Part shown: positions 8,126 through 16,023 of the stretch, piece by piece
Layout: the number at the start of each line of letters is the position of its first letter
Numbering within the stretch: position 1 is the first letter of the stretch
Origin: Streptomyces xiaopingdaonensis
GTDB lineage: Bacteria > Actinomycetota > Actinomycetes > Streptomycetales > Streptomycetaceae
DNA length: 48,400 bases
Reading direction: 5' to 3'
Assembly (NCBI RefSeq): GCF_000262345.1
Contig: NZ_AJTQ01000104.1
Coordinates: forward strand, 1 to 48,400
Notes under the pieces: generated by a model
Databases searched by the model: none
Told to the model about the DNA's origin: nothing
Seen by the model: the letters and a program-made list of their open reading frames with translations, nothing else
Program-made: the position numbers and the translations under genes

Positions 8126-8366
8126 GGGCTTCCCGTGGTCGTGTGGTGCGTGCGCCGGGGCCGACGGGCCGCCGTGCGCCGGGCGGACGGCCGCCTCGTG
8201 TCCGACGCCGCTCCCGTGCGGGGCGCGCGGGCGGCCGCCCCCATGCTGCCGTACGCTCCCGGCTGCGCGGTAGGCGGTGCGGCACCTGCGCCCTAGGTCG
8301 CGGGGCCGAGGGGCCGGGGCCGTCTTCCCGACGCGGTTGTCGGTGGCGGGTGCCAGGATGCTCCCT

Positions 8367-9917
8367 ATGGCATCCGAGACAGCAGGGCGCGGCGGCGCCG
8401 CAGTGCGCACACCGGCAGGCAGGTGGGGCGTCGTGCTCGCCGCGTGCGCCGGGCAGTTCCTCGTCGTCCTCGACGTCTCCGTGATCAACGTGGCGCTGCC
8501 CTCGCTCCGCGCCGACCTCGGGCTCAGCGCGACGGGGCTCCAGTGGGTCGTCAACGCCTACACCCTCACCTTCGCCGGCTTCATGCTCCTCGGCGGGCGG
8601 GCCGCCGACCTCTTCGGACGCAAACGCGTCTTCGTCACCGGGCTCGTGCTCTTCGCGCTCACCAGCCTCGCGGGCGGACTCGCGCAGGAGCCGTGGCAGT
8701 TGGTGGCCGCGCGCGCCCTGCAGGGCGTCGGTGCCGCAGCGCTCGCACCCGCCACCCTCACCATCCTCACCACCACCTTCCCCGAGGGCCCCGCGCGCAC
8801 CCGCGCCATCGGCACCTGGACCGCGGTGGGCGCGGGCGGCGGCGCGATGGGCGGCCTCGTCGGCGGTGTCCTCACCGAGTTCCTCTCCTGGCGGTGGGTG
8901 CTGCTCGTCAACGTCCCCATCGGGGCGCTCGTGCTCGTCGTGGCCGCGGTGTGGGTGGTGGAGCGCCGTGGGCGGGGGCGCCCGCGGCTCGACGTCCTCG
9001 GGGCCGTCCTCGTCACCTCCGGGATCGGGGCGCTCGCCTACGGCATCGTCAACGCCGAGACGAGCGGCTGGGGTTCGGCGCAGTTCCTCGTGCCGTTCCT
9101 CGGCGGGGCGGTGCTGCTCGGCCTCTTCCTCCTCGTCGAGCGGCGCACGGCGCAACCGCTGATCCCGCTCGGCCTCTTCCGGCTGCGCTCCGTCGCCTCG
9201 GCGAACACCGTCCTCTTCGTCAACGGCTCGGCGATGGTCTGCATGTGGTATTTCTTCTCCCTCCACATGCAGAACGTCCTCCACTACCCGCCGCTCCAGG
9301 CCGGGTTGGGGTTCCTGCCGATGTCGGTCTCGATCGTCCTCGGCTCCAAGGCGGCGCCGTGGATCATGGTTCGCGTCGGGGAGCGCACGCTCGCCGTCGC
9401 GGGCACCCTGACGGCCGCCGCCGGCTACCTCTGGGCGGGCACCATGACGGCGGGCGACGGCTTCGCCGTGACGGTCCTCGGTCCCGGCGCCCTGATGGCG
9501 CTCGGTGCCGGGCTGGCGAGCACCACGCTCGCCTCCGTCGCCACGGCGGACGCCGCCCCGCAGGACGCCGGCCTCGTCTCCGGCATGATCAACACCTCCC
9601 GTACGCTCGGCGGCGCGCTCGGCCTCGCGGTGCTCTCGACCGTCGCGGCCTCCCGCATCCAGGAGGACGAGCAGGTCGCCTCCCTCGCCTCCGGATACGC
9701 GCTCGCGTTCCTCACCGGCGGGCTCGTACTGCTGGGGTGCGCGGTGCTCGGCGTCGTCGCGCTGCCGCGGCCGCGCCGGCGGGCGGCCTCGCCCGCCGCG
9801 GGCGCCACGCCGAACGCACCGGCAGGCGACCGGAGTTCGCCCGCCGCGTCCCCCGCGTCCTCCACGTCCGGAGGCACGGGACCCGAGAACCACGAGGAGC
9901 AGACCGATGCACGCTGA
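8367..9917 (+). CDS. MFS exporter, DHA2 (EmrB/QacA-like) family
   Basis: 516 residues with about 14 hydrophobic segments. Family signatures include VVLDVSVINVALPSL in TM1 (the LDxTxVNVALP motif), GGRAADLFGRKRVFV after TM2 (motif A), LQGVGAAALAPATLTIL (motif B/TM4) and WTAVGAGGGAMGGLVGG (motif C, typical of antiporters). It should export a hydrophobic or drug-like compound using the proton gradient. The ATG at 8367 has AGGA eight bases upstream; an earlier in-frame start lacks support. Its 3' end overlaps the SDR oxidoreductase by 11 bases, so the two are translationally coupled and may act on the same compound. Confidence 0.92.
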   Translation: MASETAGRGGAAVRTPAGRWGVVLAACAGQFLVVLDVSVINVALPSLRADLGLSATGLQWVVNAYTLTFAGFMLLGGRAADLFGRKRVFVTGLVLFALTSLAGGLAQEPWQLVAARALQGVGAAALAPATLTILTTTFPEGPARTRAIGTWTAVGAGGGAMGGLVGGVLTEFLSWRWVLLVNVPIGALVLVVAAVWVVERRGRGRPRLDVLGAVLVTSGIGALAYGIVNAETSGWGSAQFLVPFLGGAVLLGLFLLVERRTAQPLIPLGLFRLRSVASANTVLFVNGSAMVCMWYFFSLHMQNVLHYPPLQAGLGFLPMSVSIVLGSKAAPWIMVRVGERTLAVAGTLTAAAGYLWAGTMTAGDGFAVTVLGPGALMALGAGLASTTLASVATADAAPQDAGLVSGMINTSRTLGGALGLAVLSTVAASRIQEDEQVASLASGYALAFLTGGLVLLGCAVLGVVALPRPRRRAASPAAGATPNAPAGDRSSPAASPASSTSGGTGPENHEEQTDAR

Positions 9918-10689
9918 GTTCCCCTCCACCGGCCGCAGAGTCCTGGTGACGGGCGCTGCCGACGGTCTCGGCCGCGCCCTGGCACGGGAGTTCGCCGCGG
10001 CGGGGGACCGCGTCGCGGTGCACTACGGCAGCCGCCGCGCTCAGGCGGAGGAGACGCTCGCGCTGCTCCCCGCCGTCGAGGCGGGACCGCACACCCTCCT
10101 CGGCGGCGACCTCTCGGACACGGCCGAGCCCCCGCGGCTCGTGGCGGCGGCCGTGGAGAGCCTCGGCGGACTCGACATCCTCGTCAACAACGCGGCCGTC
10201 AACCTGCCGCACCCTCCCGTCGACACGTCGTACGCCGACTGGACTGCGGCCTGGCAGCAGCACACCGCGGTGAACCTGCTCGGCACCGCCGGGCTGGCCC
10301 ATCAGGCGGCGGCGCGGATGATCGCGCAGGGCCGCGGCGGCCGGATCGTCAACATCGGTTCGCGCGGGGCGTTCAGAGGCGAGCCCGACCACCCTGCCTA
10401 CGGCGCCACCAAGGCCGCCGTGCACGCCCTCGGCCAGTCGCTCGCGGTCGCCCTCGCGCCGCACGGCATCGCCGTGGCCTCCGTCGCGCCGGGGTTCATC
10501 GAGACACCGCGGGTCGCGGACCGCCTCGGCGGCGAGGCGGGCGAAGCGATCCGTGCGCAGAGCCCGTTCGGACGGGCGGCGCAGCCGGAGGAGGTCGCGG
10601 CTGCCGTGGCGTGGCTCGCCTCGCCGGCGGGGGAGTGGAGCTCGGGCGCCGTGCTCGACCTCAACGGGGCCTCGTATCTTCGTACTTGA
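9907..10689 (+). CDS. SDR family oxidoreductase
   Basis: 260 residues, classical short-chain dehydrogenase. The cofactor motif TGAADGLG (residues 15-22), NNAA (94-97) and the catalytic S152, Y165 and K169 (YGATK) are all present. The fixed PG and the C-terminal substrate loop are intact, and the chain ends with the usual GAVLDLNGASYLRT strand. An arginine/serine pair after the second beta strand (HYGSRRAQ) suggests NADP(H) preference. The start lies inside the MFS gene with GAGGAG upstream. The substrate is unknown. It ends 251 bases before the MaoC gene; that gap contains a separate promoter-like palindrome. Confidence 0.92.
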   Translation: MHAEFPSTGRRVLVTGAADGLGRALAREFAAAGDRVAVHYGSRRAQAEETLALLPAVEAGPHTLLGGDLSDTAEPPRLVAAAVESLGGLDILVNNAAVNLPHPPVDTSYADWTAAWQQHTAVNLLGTAGLAHQAAARMIAQGRGGRIVNIGSRGAFRGEPDHPAYGATKAAVHALGQSLAVALAPHGIAVASVAPGFIETPRVADRLGGEAGEAIRAQSPFGRAAQPEEVAAAVAWLASPAGEWSSGAVLDLNGASYLRT

Positions 10690-10844
10690 GTCCGGTGCCT
10701 GCCGCCGCGGTGGTCCGGCGGGGCAGCGGGGTCGGGGGTGTGCTTGGCGCCAAGGAGGTTCGTGCCTGCGTCGTCGAGACGGCGCCCGTCGGTCCTGCTG
10801 CACCGAGGATGAGGTGGTCCACGTCGACGGGGGTCCCAACTCCC

Positions 10845-10861
10845 TTACCGCTCGGTAGGAT
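10845..10861 (+). promoter_or_regulatory. palindromic operator overlapping a -10 element
   Basis: TACCGCTCGGTA (10846-10857) is a perfect 12-base palindrome running into TAGGAT (10856-10861), a good Streptomyces -10 element, about 80 bases upstream of the MaoC gene. Such TACCG-nn-CGGTA palindromes resemble TetR-type operators. It does not match the KstR consensus, so a different regulator is implied. Confidence 0.5.
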
Positions 10862-10940
10862 CGGGCCGACGCAGCGCAGCCCGGGCGTGCGCGCGCCTCC
10901 CGGCGGTGGCGGCCCCGGGCGGGGAAGGAGGCACACCGGG

Positions 10941-11798
10941 ATGCCGATCGACGCCGAGCGGGCCCTCGCGGCCGAACCCACCACGGCCCGGATCGCCTGG
11001 GACCACAAGGACGTTCAGCTCTACCACCTCGGCCTCGGAGCCGGCACCCCCGCACTCGACCCGCAGGAGCTGAGGTACCTCCTCGAAGACCGCCTCCACG
11101 TCCTCCCCACCTTCGCCACGGTGGCCGGCGGCCGGATGAACGTGACCGACGCGCTCTCGACGCCCGGCCTCGACGTCGACCTCGCCGGAGTCCTCCACGG
11201 CGGCCAACTGGTGCGCGTACACCGGCCGTTGCCGATGCGCGGGGACGCCGAGCAGACCTCGCGGATCGTCGCGCTCCACGACAAGGGGAAGGCGGCCGTG
11301 CTCGTCATCGAGTCGGCGGCGTCGGACGCCGAAGGGCCGCTCTGGGAGCAGCAGACGCAGCTCTTCCTCCGCGGCGAGGGCGGGTTCGGCGGCGAGCGCG
11401 GACCCTCCGAGCGGATCGCGGCGCCCGAGCGCGAGCCGGACACCGTCGTGGAGAAGCCGATCCGCGAGGACCAGGCGCTGCTCTACCGCCTCTCCGGCGA
11501 CTGGAACCCCCTCCACGCCGACCCGGAGTTCGCGGCGCTCGCCGGCTTCGACCGCCCCATCCTGCACGGACTCAGCTCCTACGGCATGGCCCTCAAGGCC
11601 GTCGTCGACAGCGTCCTCGGCGGCGATCCGACGCGGGTGCGCAGCTACCGCACGCGGTTCGCCGGCGTCGTCTTCCCCGGTGAGACGCTCCGGGTCCGCC
11701 TCTGGCACGTCGGCGAGGGGCGCGTCCAGCTCACCGCGACGGCCGTGGAGCGGGAGGACGCGACGGTGCTGGCGGACACCGTCGTCGAGCACACCTGA
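10941..11798 (+). CDS. MaoC-type (R)-specific enoyl-CoA hydratase, double hot-dog
   Basis: 285 residues, the length of a two-domain hot-dog hydratase. The C-terminal half carries the hydratase 2 motif YRLSGDWNPLHADPEFA with catalytic D187 and H192, followed by the DRPILHGLSSYG helix. The N-terminal half (residues 20-145) lacks the motif, as usual for the non-catalytic copy that holds the acyl tail. It hydrates trans-2-enoyl-CoA to (R)-3-hydroxyacyl-CoA in fatty-acid or sterol side-chain breakdown. The ATG at 10941 has GGGGAAGGAGG ideally placed. Transcription is closed by a hairpin 17 bases after the stop. The family includes members of the mycobacterial KstR regulon, of note because a KstR-like repressor gene lies about 9 kb away. 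Confidence 0.9.
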   Translation: MPIDAERALAAEPTTARIAWDHKDVQLYHLGLGAGTPALDPQELRYLLEDRLHVLPTFATVAGGRMNVTDALSTPGLDVDLAGVLHGGQLVRVHRPLPMRGDAEQTSRIVALHDKGKAAVLVIESAASDAEGPLWEQQTQLFLRGEGGFGGERGPSERIAAPEREPDTVVEKPIREDQALLYRLSGDWNPLHADPEFAALAGFDRPILHGLSSYGMALKAVVDSVLGGDPTRVRSYRTRFAGVVFPGETLRVRLWHVGEGRVQLTATAVEREDATVLADTVVEHT

Positions 11799-11815
11799 GC
11801 GCGGCGCGCACACCG

Positions 11816-11876
11816 CGAGGGCGGTGCCGAGGAGACGAACTCCTCGACACCGCCCTCGGTTTGTCTCTCCCCCTTT
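11816..11876 (+). terminator. hairpin terminator after MaoC gene
   Basis: Arms CGAGGGCGGTGCCGAGGAG (11816-11834) and CTCCTCGACACCGCCCTCG (11840-11858) pair over 19 bases with one mismatch around ACGAA, followed by a T-rich run ending in CTTTTT. This is an intrinsic terminator for the plus strand. Confidence 0.88.
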
Positions 11877-11904
11877 TTGGTGTGTGCCGGCCGCGGTCAG
11901 CCGC

Positions 11905-12063
11905 TCAGGCGACCGAGGCGTCCGGCTGCTGCGGTGGCCGCCGATGGCGCCCCTGCCCCTGCGCGGGAACGCTGGGCTCCCGCTCCTCCGCAACGGAGGC
12001 CGGCCCCCTGTGCTTCCCCGGGGGGTGCTCTTCGCGGGGCGAGTCGGTCTGGATCTCGGACAT
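11905..12063 (-). CDS. small hydrophilic hypothetical protein
   Basis: 52 residues beginning MSEIQTDSPREEHPPGKHRG, rich in charged residues, Pro, Gln and His, and predicted disordered. ATG at 12063 has GGAG ten bases upstream, and a -10-like TAGAAT (minus strand, 12112-12107) would give a leader of about 37 bases. The independent promoter and plausible SD favour a real gene, though no family can be named and the composition is weak evidence. It directly follows the 890-codon gene on the same strand and could alternatively be untranslated 3' sequence of it. Confidence 0.45.
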   Translation of the reverse strand: MSEIQTDSPREEHPPGKHRGPASVAEEREPSVPAQGQGRHRRPPQQPDASVA

Positions 12064-12106
12064 CGCGAGGTAACTCCGTGGTCTTGCTTGCGCCGTACCC
12101 GACCGG

Positions 12107-12112
12107 ATTCTA
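12107..12112 (-). promoter_or_regulatory. -10 element for the small gene
   Basis: TAGAAT on the minus strand, close to the Streptomyces -10 consensus, about 44 bases before the ATG at 12063 and just after the stop of the upstream large gene. No clear -35 box is visible. Confidence 0.4.
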
Positions 12113-12131
12113 ACGGTGCGTCGGCTCGTCC

Positions 12132-14804
12132 TCATGTTCTCTCGGCCGCTGCGAGCGGCGCCTCCTGCAGCGGCACGGGCCGGTGCGCAGCGGCGCTGCC
12201 CGCGGAGAACTCCGCCGCCGCGCCCGGCCGCCGGCACACCCCTGCCTCTTCCGGACGCCCGGGTTGTTGCGGGGTTGTGATCCTGCGGCGCGCCTCGGCC
12301 GACGCGGGCCCCGGACGCGCCTCCCGCTGCCCCTCGTGGGCCGCCGACAGCGCTTCGACGGCGGGTAGTTGGAGGGCCAGGAACGGTGCACCTGCCCGCG
12401 GGGCCCAGTGCTGCGGCCCGGTGGCGGGGTCGTCCGCGCCACGAGGTCGGTCGCTGGACACCTTGAGGGCACCACCGGGGCTCTGCGCCTCGTCGTGCGC
12501 TGCGTCGGCGACCGGTTCGGCGGAGTGCGGTGCCCGGGGGCCCTTGGGCGCGGGGTGGTGGGCGGGTGGCTCCGGTGACGGGACGGGGGGAGCGGTTCGC
12601 CAAGTTGCCGTGGTCGGCGCCGCATTGGGGAGCCCTCCCTGCGGCAGCCCGGTGGTGCTTTGGTCAGGGGTGTCGGGGGCCTGTGGTGCGGGGGCTGCCT
12701 GGGCGGGGATGTCGGGGTGTTGTGCGGGAGAGGGTGGGGAGGTCGGCTGGTTCGAGGGTGCCGGCTCGGTGGCCGAACAACCGGCGGGGGCCGACGGGCC
12801 GGGAGCTGCGGAGTGCCAAGTCGTTGTGGCAGGGGGTGGGCTGTGCAGCTCGGGGATGCCGCGGGTGTCGGGAGCCGCGGCCTGTGGTGCGGGGGCTTCC
12901 TGCGCGGTGCTGTCGAGGTGCTGCGCCGGAGGGGGTGGGGAGGTCGGCTTGTTCGAGGGTGCCGGCTCGGTGGCCGGGCAACCGGCGGGGGCTGACGGGC
13001 GGGGAGCGTGGACAGGGATCACGGGACGCCAAGTCGCCTCCGCAGAAGGAGAGTTGTGCGGACCGGGGGTGCCGCCGGTGTCCGGACCCGGGGGCTGCGG
13101 CGCGGGCCGTACCTGGCCGCAGGTGCCGGGCCGCTTCCCCGGCGCCGTGGACGAACCGGTCGACGGTGCCGGACCGGCGGCCGACGGCGCGCCGGGTCCG
13201 GGCTCCGAGGAGGCAGGCGGTGCCGGTCGCGGGGGATCGGAGCCGTCGGCGCCGGGCGGCGGATGCGGGCCGTCGTTCCCCGAGGGCGCTGCCCCGCGGG
13301 TGGGCTGCCGGGGAGACGCCGCCTCCCCGGTGGCATGCCGGCCGCCCTCGGGGCCGGGTCTCGGAGGTGTGTCGTCGTCGCCCTGCTGCGGGTCCCCTTC
13401 CATGCCGGGGAGTCGGGGCGCGGAACCGGGCGGGCGGCGACCCCGGCCGGACGAGGAGTTGCGTTGCGCGGGCATGCGGGGGTGCTCGGTGCCGGATCCT
13501 CGCGGGCTCGACGGCTCGTCGGAGGGCTGACGCCGAGTCGCCTCGGTGGCCTGCGCGTCGGAGGAGTTCTTGTCCGGGCCCCGCTCCCGCGCGCCCTCGG
13601 CGGGACGCGCATCCCCGTCGGACGGTTCGTGCCCGGCGCCGGACTCCTCGCCCTCCGGCGTGCCGGAGCGTTCCTGCACCGGCGCGTGCCCTCCGGCCTC
13701 CGGCGGCTCGGGGAGGGGAGTGCGGAGGCAGGCGAGCCCGCAGAGCGCGTGGGGCACCGAGTACGGGAGGCGGAGGTCGCCCTCGGCGCTCCAGAGGCCG
13801 TGCCCCGTCAACCATCCCTGCGGCGGCGGGATATGGCGCACCCCGCGCTGCGCCGGGCGCCAGACCGCCAGCCAGCCCTCGCCGCCGAGCGGCATGCGCA
13901 CCCCGTGCGCCCCCGCGTCCCGCGGCGCCGCGGCGCCGGGCGCGGGCACCGGCTGGGCGAGGAGCGCGACGGTGCACCGTTCGGGGAGGAGCGTCTGCCG
14001 CGGCTGGGTCGCGAAAGGGGTGAGCCGGACGCCGTGCGGATGGAGCGCCTCGGGGAAGCGGACGGGCCGGTGGCTGCCGAGCACCCCCCAGCCGAGGCGT
14101 GCCTCGCCCGGCGCGTCGGAGCGGACGAGGAGGAGGCCGCTGTCCCGGTCGGCGAGGAGGAGCCGGTCGTTGCTCGTCTCCGTGATCTGGAGGAGCGGGC
14201 TCACCTCGCCGCCCCGCGCCAGGTCGACGACGACGCTCTTGACGGGCGCCGAACCGCCCCCTGCCTCGGCCCGGTCGACGGCGAGGAGCCGGCCCTCCGG
14301 GTCGAGCCACGCGCCGCCGCTGCACCGCCCCTGCACGTGCGCGAGCAGTTCGGGCCGCCCCGGCGTCCCCCCGGCGACGAGCCAGACGGCGGAGCCCTCG
14401 CGCCCCTGCGCGAGGGCGTAGACGCGGGTCCCGCACGGGGAGGGCGGGAGCAGCGTGAGCCGCGGGGACTCGACGGAGCCCAGGGGGAGTTCGCCGGTCC
14501 CCGAGTCGGTGGGGTAGAGCAGTGCGAGCGCGTACTCGCCGCCCACGTCGCGGGCGATGAGCACCCGGCCGTCTGTGAGGGGGAGGACCTGGGTGCCGGG
14601 CTCCTCCGGCTGGTTGCCGGGGAGCGGGACGGCGTAGGGTTCGGGACCCGCGAGCGTCCAGCGCTCCGGATACCAGTTGGGCGCGGCGCTGCCGGGCTCG
14701 GCGGGCGCCAGCCGGGCGGCGTAGGAGCCGTCGGCTGCGATGGTGAAGCTGCTGCCGGGCGCCGCGGGCGCGGGCGCGTTGCCGTCGTCGGTACGAGACG
14801 TCAC
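12132..14804 (-). CDS. hypothetical protein: beta-propeller-like head with long proline-rich repeat tail
   Basis: 890 residues from a GTG with an excellent SD (AGGAGGTGAT, 14820-14811 minus). Residues about 15-370 look globular and beta-rich with repeated blades of the type GTRVYALAQGREGSAVWLVA, LLAVDRAEAG and LLADRDSGLLLVRS, so a propeller-like fold is likely. From about residue 375 the chain becomes low-complexity, rich in Pro, Ala, Ser, Gly and Glu. It contains about three copies of a 67-residue unit including CPATEPAPSNKPTSPPPP and CSATEPAPSNQPTSPPSP. No signal peptide or membrane segment is visible, so it is probably cytosolic. The tail is open to the end without a stop, but frame use there is less certain because other frames are also open in this composition. 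Function unknown. Confidence 0.72.
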   Translation of the reverse strand: MTSRTDDGNAPAPAAPGSSFTIAADGSYAARLAPAEPGSAAPNWYPERWTLAGPEPYAVPLPGNQPEEPGTQVLPLTDGRVLIARDVGGEYALALLYPTDSGTGELPLGSVESPRLTLLPPSPCGTRVYALAQGREGSAVWLVAGGTPGRPELLAHVQGRCSGGAWLDPEGRLLAVDRAEAGGGSAPVKSVVVDLARGGEVSPLLQITETSNDRLLLADRDSGLLLVRSDAPGEARLGWGVLGSHRPVRFPEALHPHGVRLTPFATQPRQTLLPERCTVALLAQPVPAPGAAAPRDAGAHGVRMPLGGEGWLAVWRPAQRGVRHIPPPQGWLTGHGLWSAEGDLRLPYSVPHALCGLACLRTPLPEPPEAGGHAPVQERSGTPEGEESGAGHEPSDGDARPAEGARERGPDKNSSDAQATEATRRQPSDEPSSPRGSGTEHPRMPAQRNSSSGRGRRPPGSAPRLPGMEGDPQQGDDDTPPRPGPEGGRHATGEAASPRQPTRGAAPSGNDGPHPPPGADGSDPPRPAPPASSEPGPGAPSAAGPAPSTGSSTAPGKRPGTCGQVRPAPQPPGPDTGGTPGPHNSPSAEATWRPVIPVHAPRPSAPAGCPATEPAPSNKPTSPPPPAQHLDSTAQEAPAPQAAAPDTRGIPELHSPPPATTTWHSAAPGPSAPAGCSATEPAPSNQPTSPPSPAQHPDIPAQAAPAPQAPDTPDQSTTGLPQGGLPNAAPTTATWRTAPPVPSPEPPAHHPAPKGPRAPHSAEPVADAAHDEAQSPGGALKVSSDRPRGADDPATGPQHWAPRAGAPFLALQLPAVEALSAAHEGQREARPGPASAEARRRITTPQQPGRPEEAGVCRRPGAAAEFSAGSAAAHRPVPLQEAPLAAAERT
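12665..13110. repeat. in-frame tandem repeat, period 201 bp (67 codons)
   Basis: A diagnostic segment starting GGTCGGCTGGTTCGAGGGTG at 12741 recurs as GGTCGGCTTGTTCGAGGGTG at 12942, a spacing of 201 bases. Flanking segments recur at the same period with divergence, giving two good copies and a partial third. The period is a multiple of three and lies within the tail of the 890-codon gene. Confidence 0.85.
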
Positions 14805-14831
14805 GACGCGATCACCTCCTGTGACAGAAGC

Positions 14832-14861
14832 AAGCTAGGTCTCGTACTTCCTGTCGAACAA
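14832..14861 (-). promoter_or_regulatory. putative promoter for the 890-codon gene
   Basis: Minus strand TTGTTC (14861-14856), an 18-base spacer, then TAGCTT (14837-14832), 28 bases before the GTG. Both boxes resemble the main vegetative consensus. The rest of the gap up to 15114 shows no gene. Confidence 0.5.
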
Positions 14862-15114
14862 CGGGAGTTGAGTTCGTTCATGCGGAAGGGTGAAGCGCAG
14901 AACACTCGGTCGCGTGCCTCTGTGACCCCTGGGGTTTCTGTGGCCGACGGGGCGGACAGGGTCCGCCGAGCCGCTGCTCCTCGGGTTCGCCGCCGCCCAA
15001 CTCGGCGCCGTGCAGCGGCCTTGCGTACGCCCGGCCCGCCCGCGGCCGCGCTCGTCCGCAAGGGGCCTCCCCGGGCCCCTCGCGCGGTGCCGCACGGCAG
15101 GTAGCCTTTCCTCC

Positions 15115-16023
15115 GTGCCCGCACTCTCCGAAGTCATCGCCGTGCTCGACGCCCTGTGGCCGCGCGAGCGCGCAGAGCAGTGGGACGCCGTCGGCACCGT
15201 CGTCGGCGACCTGCACCACGATCCGGACGTCGGCCGCGTGCTCTTCGCCGTCGACCCCGTGCAGCAGATCGCCGACGAGGCCGTCGCGCTCGGCGCCGAC
15301 CTGCTCGTCACCCACCACCCGCTCTACCTGCGCGGCACCACCACCGTCGCCGCCGACACCTTCAAGGGCCGAGTGGTGCACACTCTCATCCGCAGCGGCA
15401 CGGCGCTCCACGTCGCGCACACCAACGCCGACACCGCGGACCCCGGCGTCTCCGACGCGCTCGCCGGCGCCCTCGGGCTCCGCGTCGTCGCGCCGCTCGT
15501 CCCCGACGCCTCCGACCCGGCGGGGCGCCGCGGCCTCGGCCGGGTCTGCGAACCCGAGGAGCCGCTCAGCTTCGCCGAGTTGACGAGGCTCGCGGCCGAG
15601 CGCCTGCCCGCGACGGCGCAGGGCATCCGCGCCGCGGGCGACCGGCAGCAGATCGTTCGCACGGTCGCCGTCAGCGGCGGCAGCGGCGACAGCCTCTTCG
15701 ACGCCGCGCGTGCCGCGGGCGTCGACGCCTTCCTCACCTCCGACCTGCGCCACCACCCCGTCTCGGAGGCCCGCGAGCACTCCCCGCTCTGCCTGCTCGA
15801 CGCCGCGCACTTCGCCACGGAGTGGCCCTGGTGCGAGCAGGCCGCAGCCCAACTCGACGCCGTCGCCGCGGAGCGCGGCTGGGACCTGCGCACCCACGTC
15901 TCGCACACGGTCACCGACCCGTGGACGGCACACGCCGCGTCCCCGGTCGCCGGCGCCGCCCCCTCCTCCGTCGCGTCCGCCGCGCGGAGCACCGACCGAC
16001 CCACACCAGGAGCCCCCAACTGA
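15115..16023 (+). CDS. Nif3-like dinuclear metal-center protein (NGG1p-interacting factor 3 family)
   Basis: 302 residues. Typical Nif3/YbgI elements are WDAVGTVVGD at the N-terminus, LLVTHHPLYLRG (metal-binding HH), ALHVAHTNADTA (His and Asp ligands) and, near the end, LTSDLRHHPVSEA plus LLDAAHFATEWP, which together hold two metal ions. Family members are toroidal hexamers whose exact activity is unsettled; GTP cyclohydrolase-like and other hydrolase roles have been proposed. The GTG at 15115 has no SD, but TAGCCT lies at 15102-15107, so the mRNA may be leaderless. It is the first of three overlapping genes; its stop overlaps the start of the zinc-ribbon gene. Confidence 0.9.
   Translation: MPALSEVIAVLDALWPRERAEQWDAVGTVVGDLHHDPDVGRVLFAVDPVQQIADEAVALGADLLVTHHPLYLRGTTTVAADTFKGRVVHTLIRSGTALHVAHTNADTADPGVSDALAGALGLRVVAPLVPDASDPAGRRGLGRVCEPEEPLSFAELTRLAAERLPATAQGIRAAGDRQQIVRTVAVSGGSGDSLFDAARAAGVDAFLTSDLRHHPVSEAREHSPLCLLDAAHFATEWPWCEQAAAQLDAVAAERGWDLRTHVSHTVTDPWTAHAASPVAGAAPSSVASAARSTDRPTPGAPN

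Noticed and set aside
6573..9929. 1118-codon minus-strand open frame
   Set aside because: It covers the amidase and methyltransferase in another frame and the MFS gene antisense; there is no SD and no domain.
12665..13110. CRISPR-like array
   Set aside because: The 201-bp period, divergent copies and in-frame spacing indicate coding tandem repeats, not short repeats with unique spacers.
12530..14023. Plus-strand open frame across the repeat region
   Set aside because: No SD or family match; the minus-strand gene has a near-perfect SD and a globular N-terminus.
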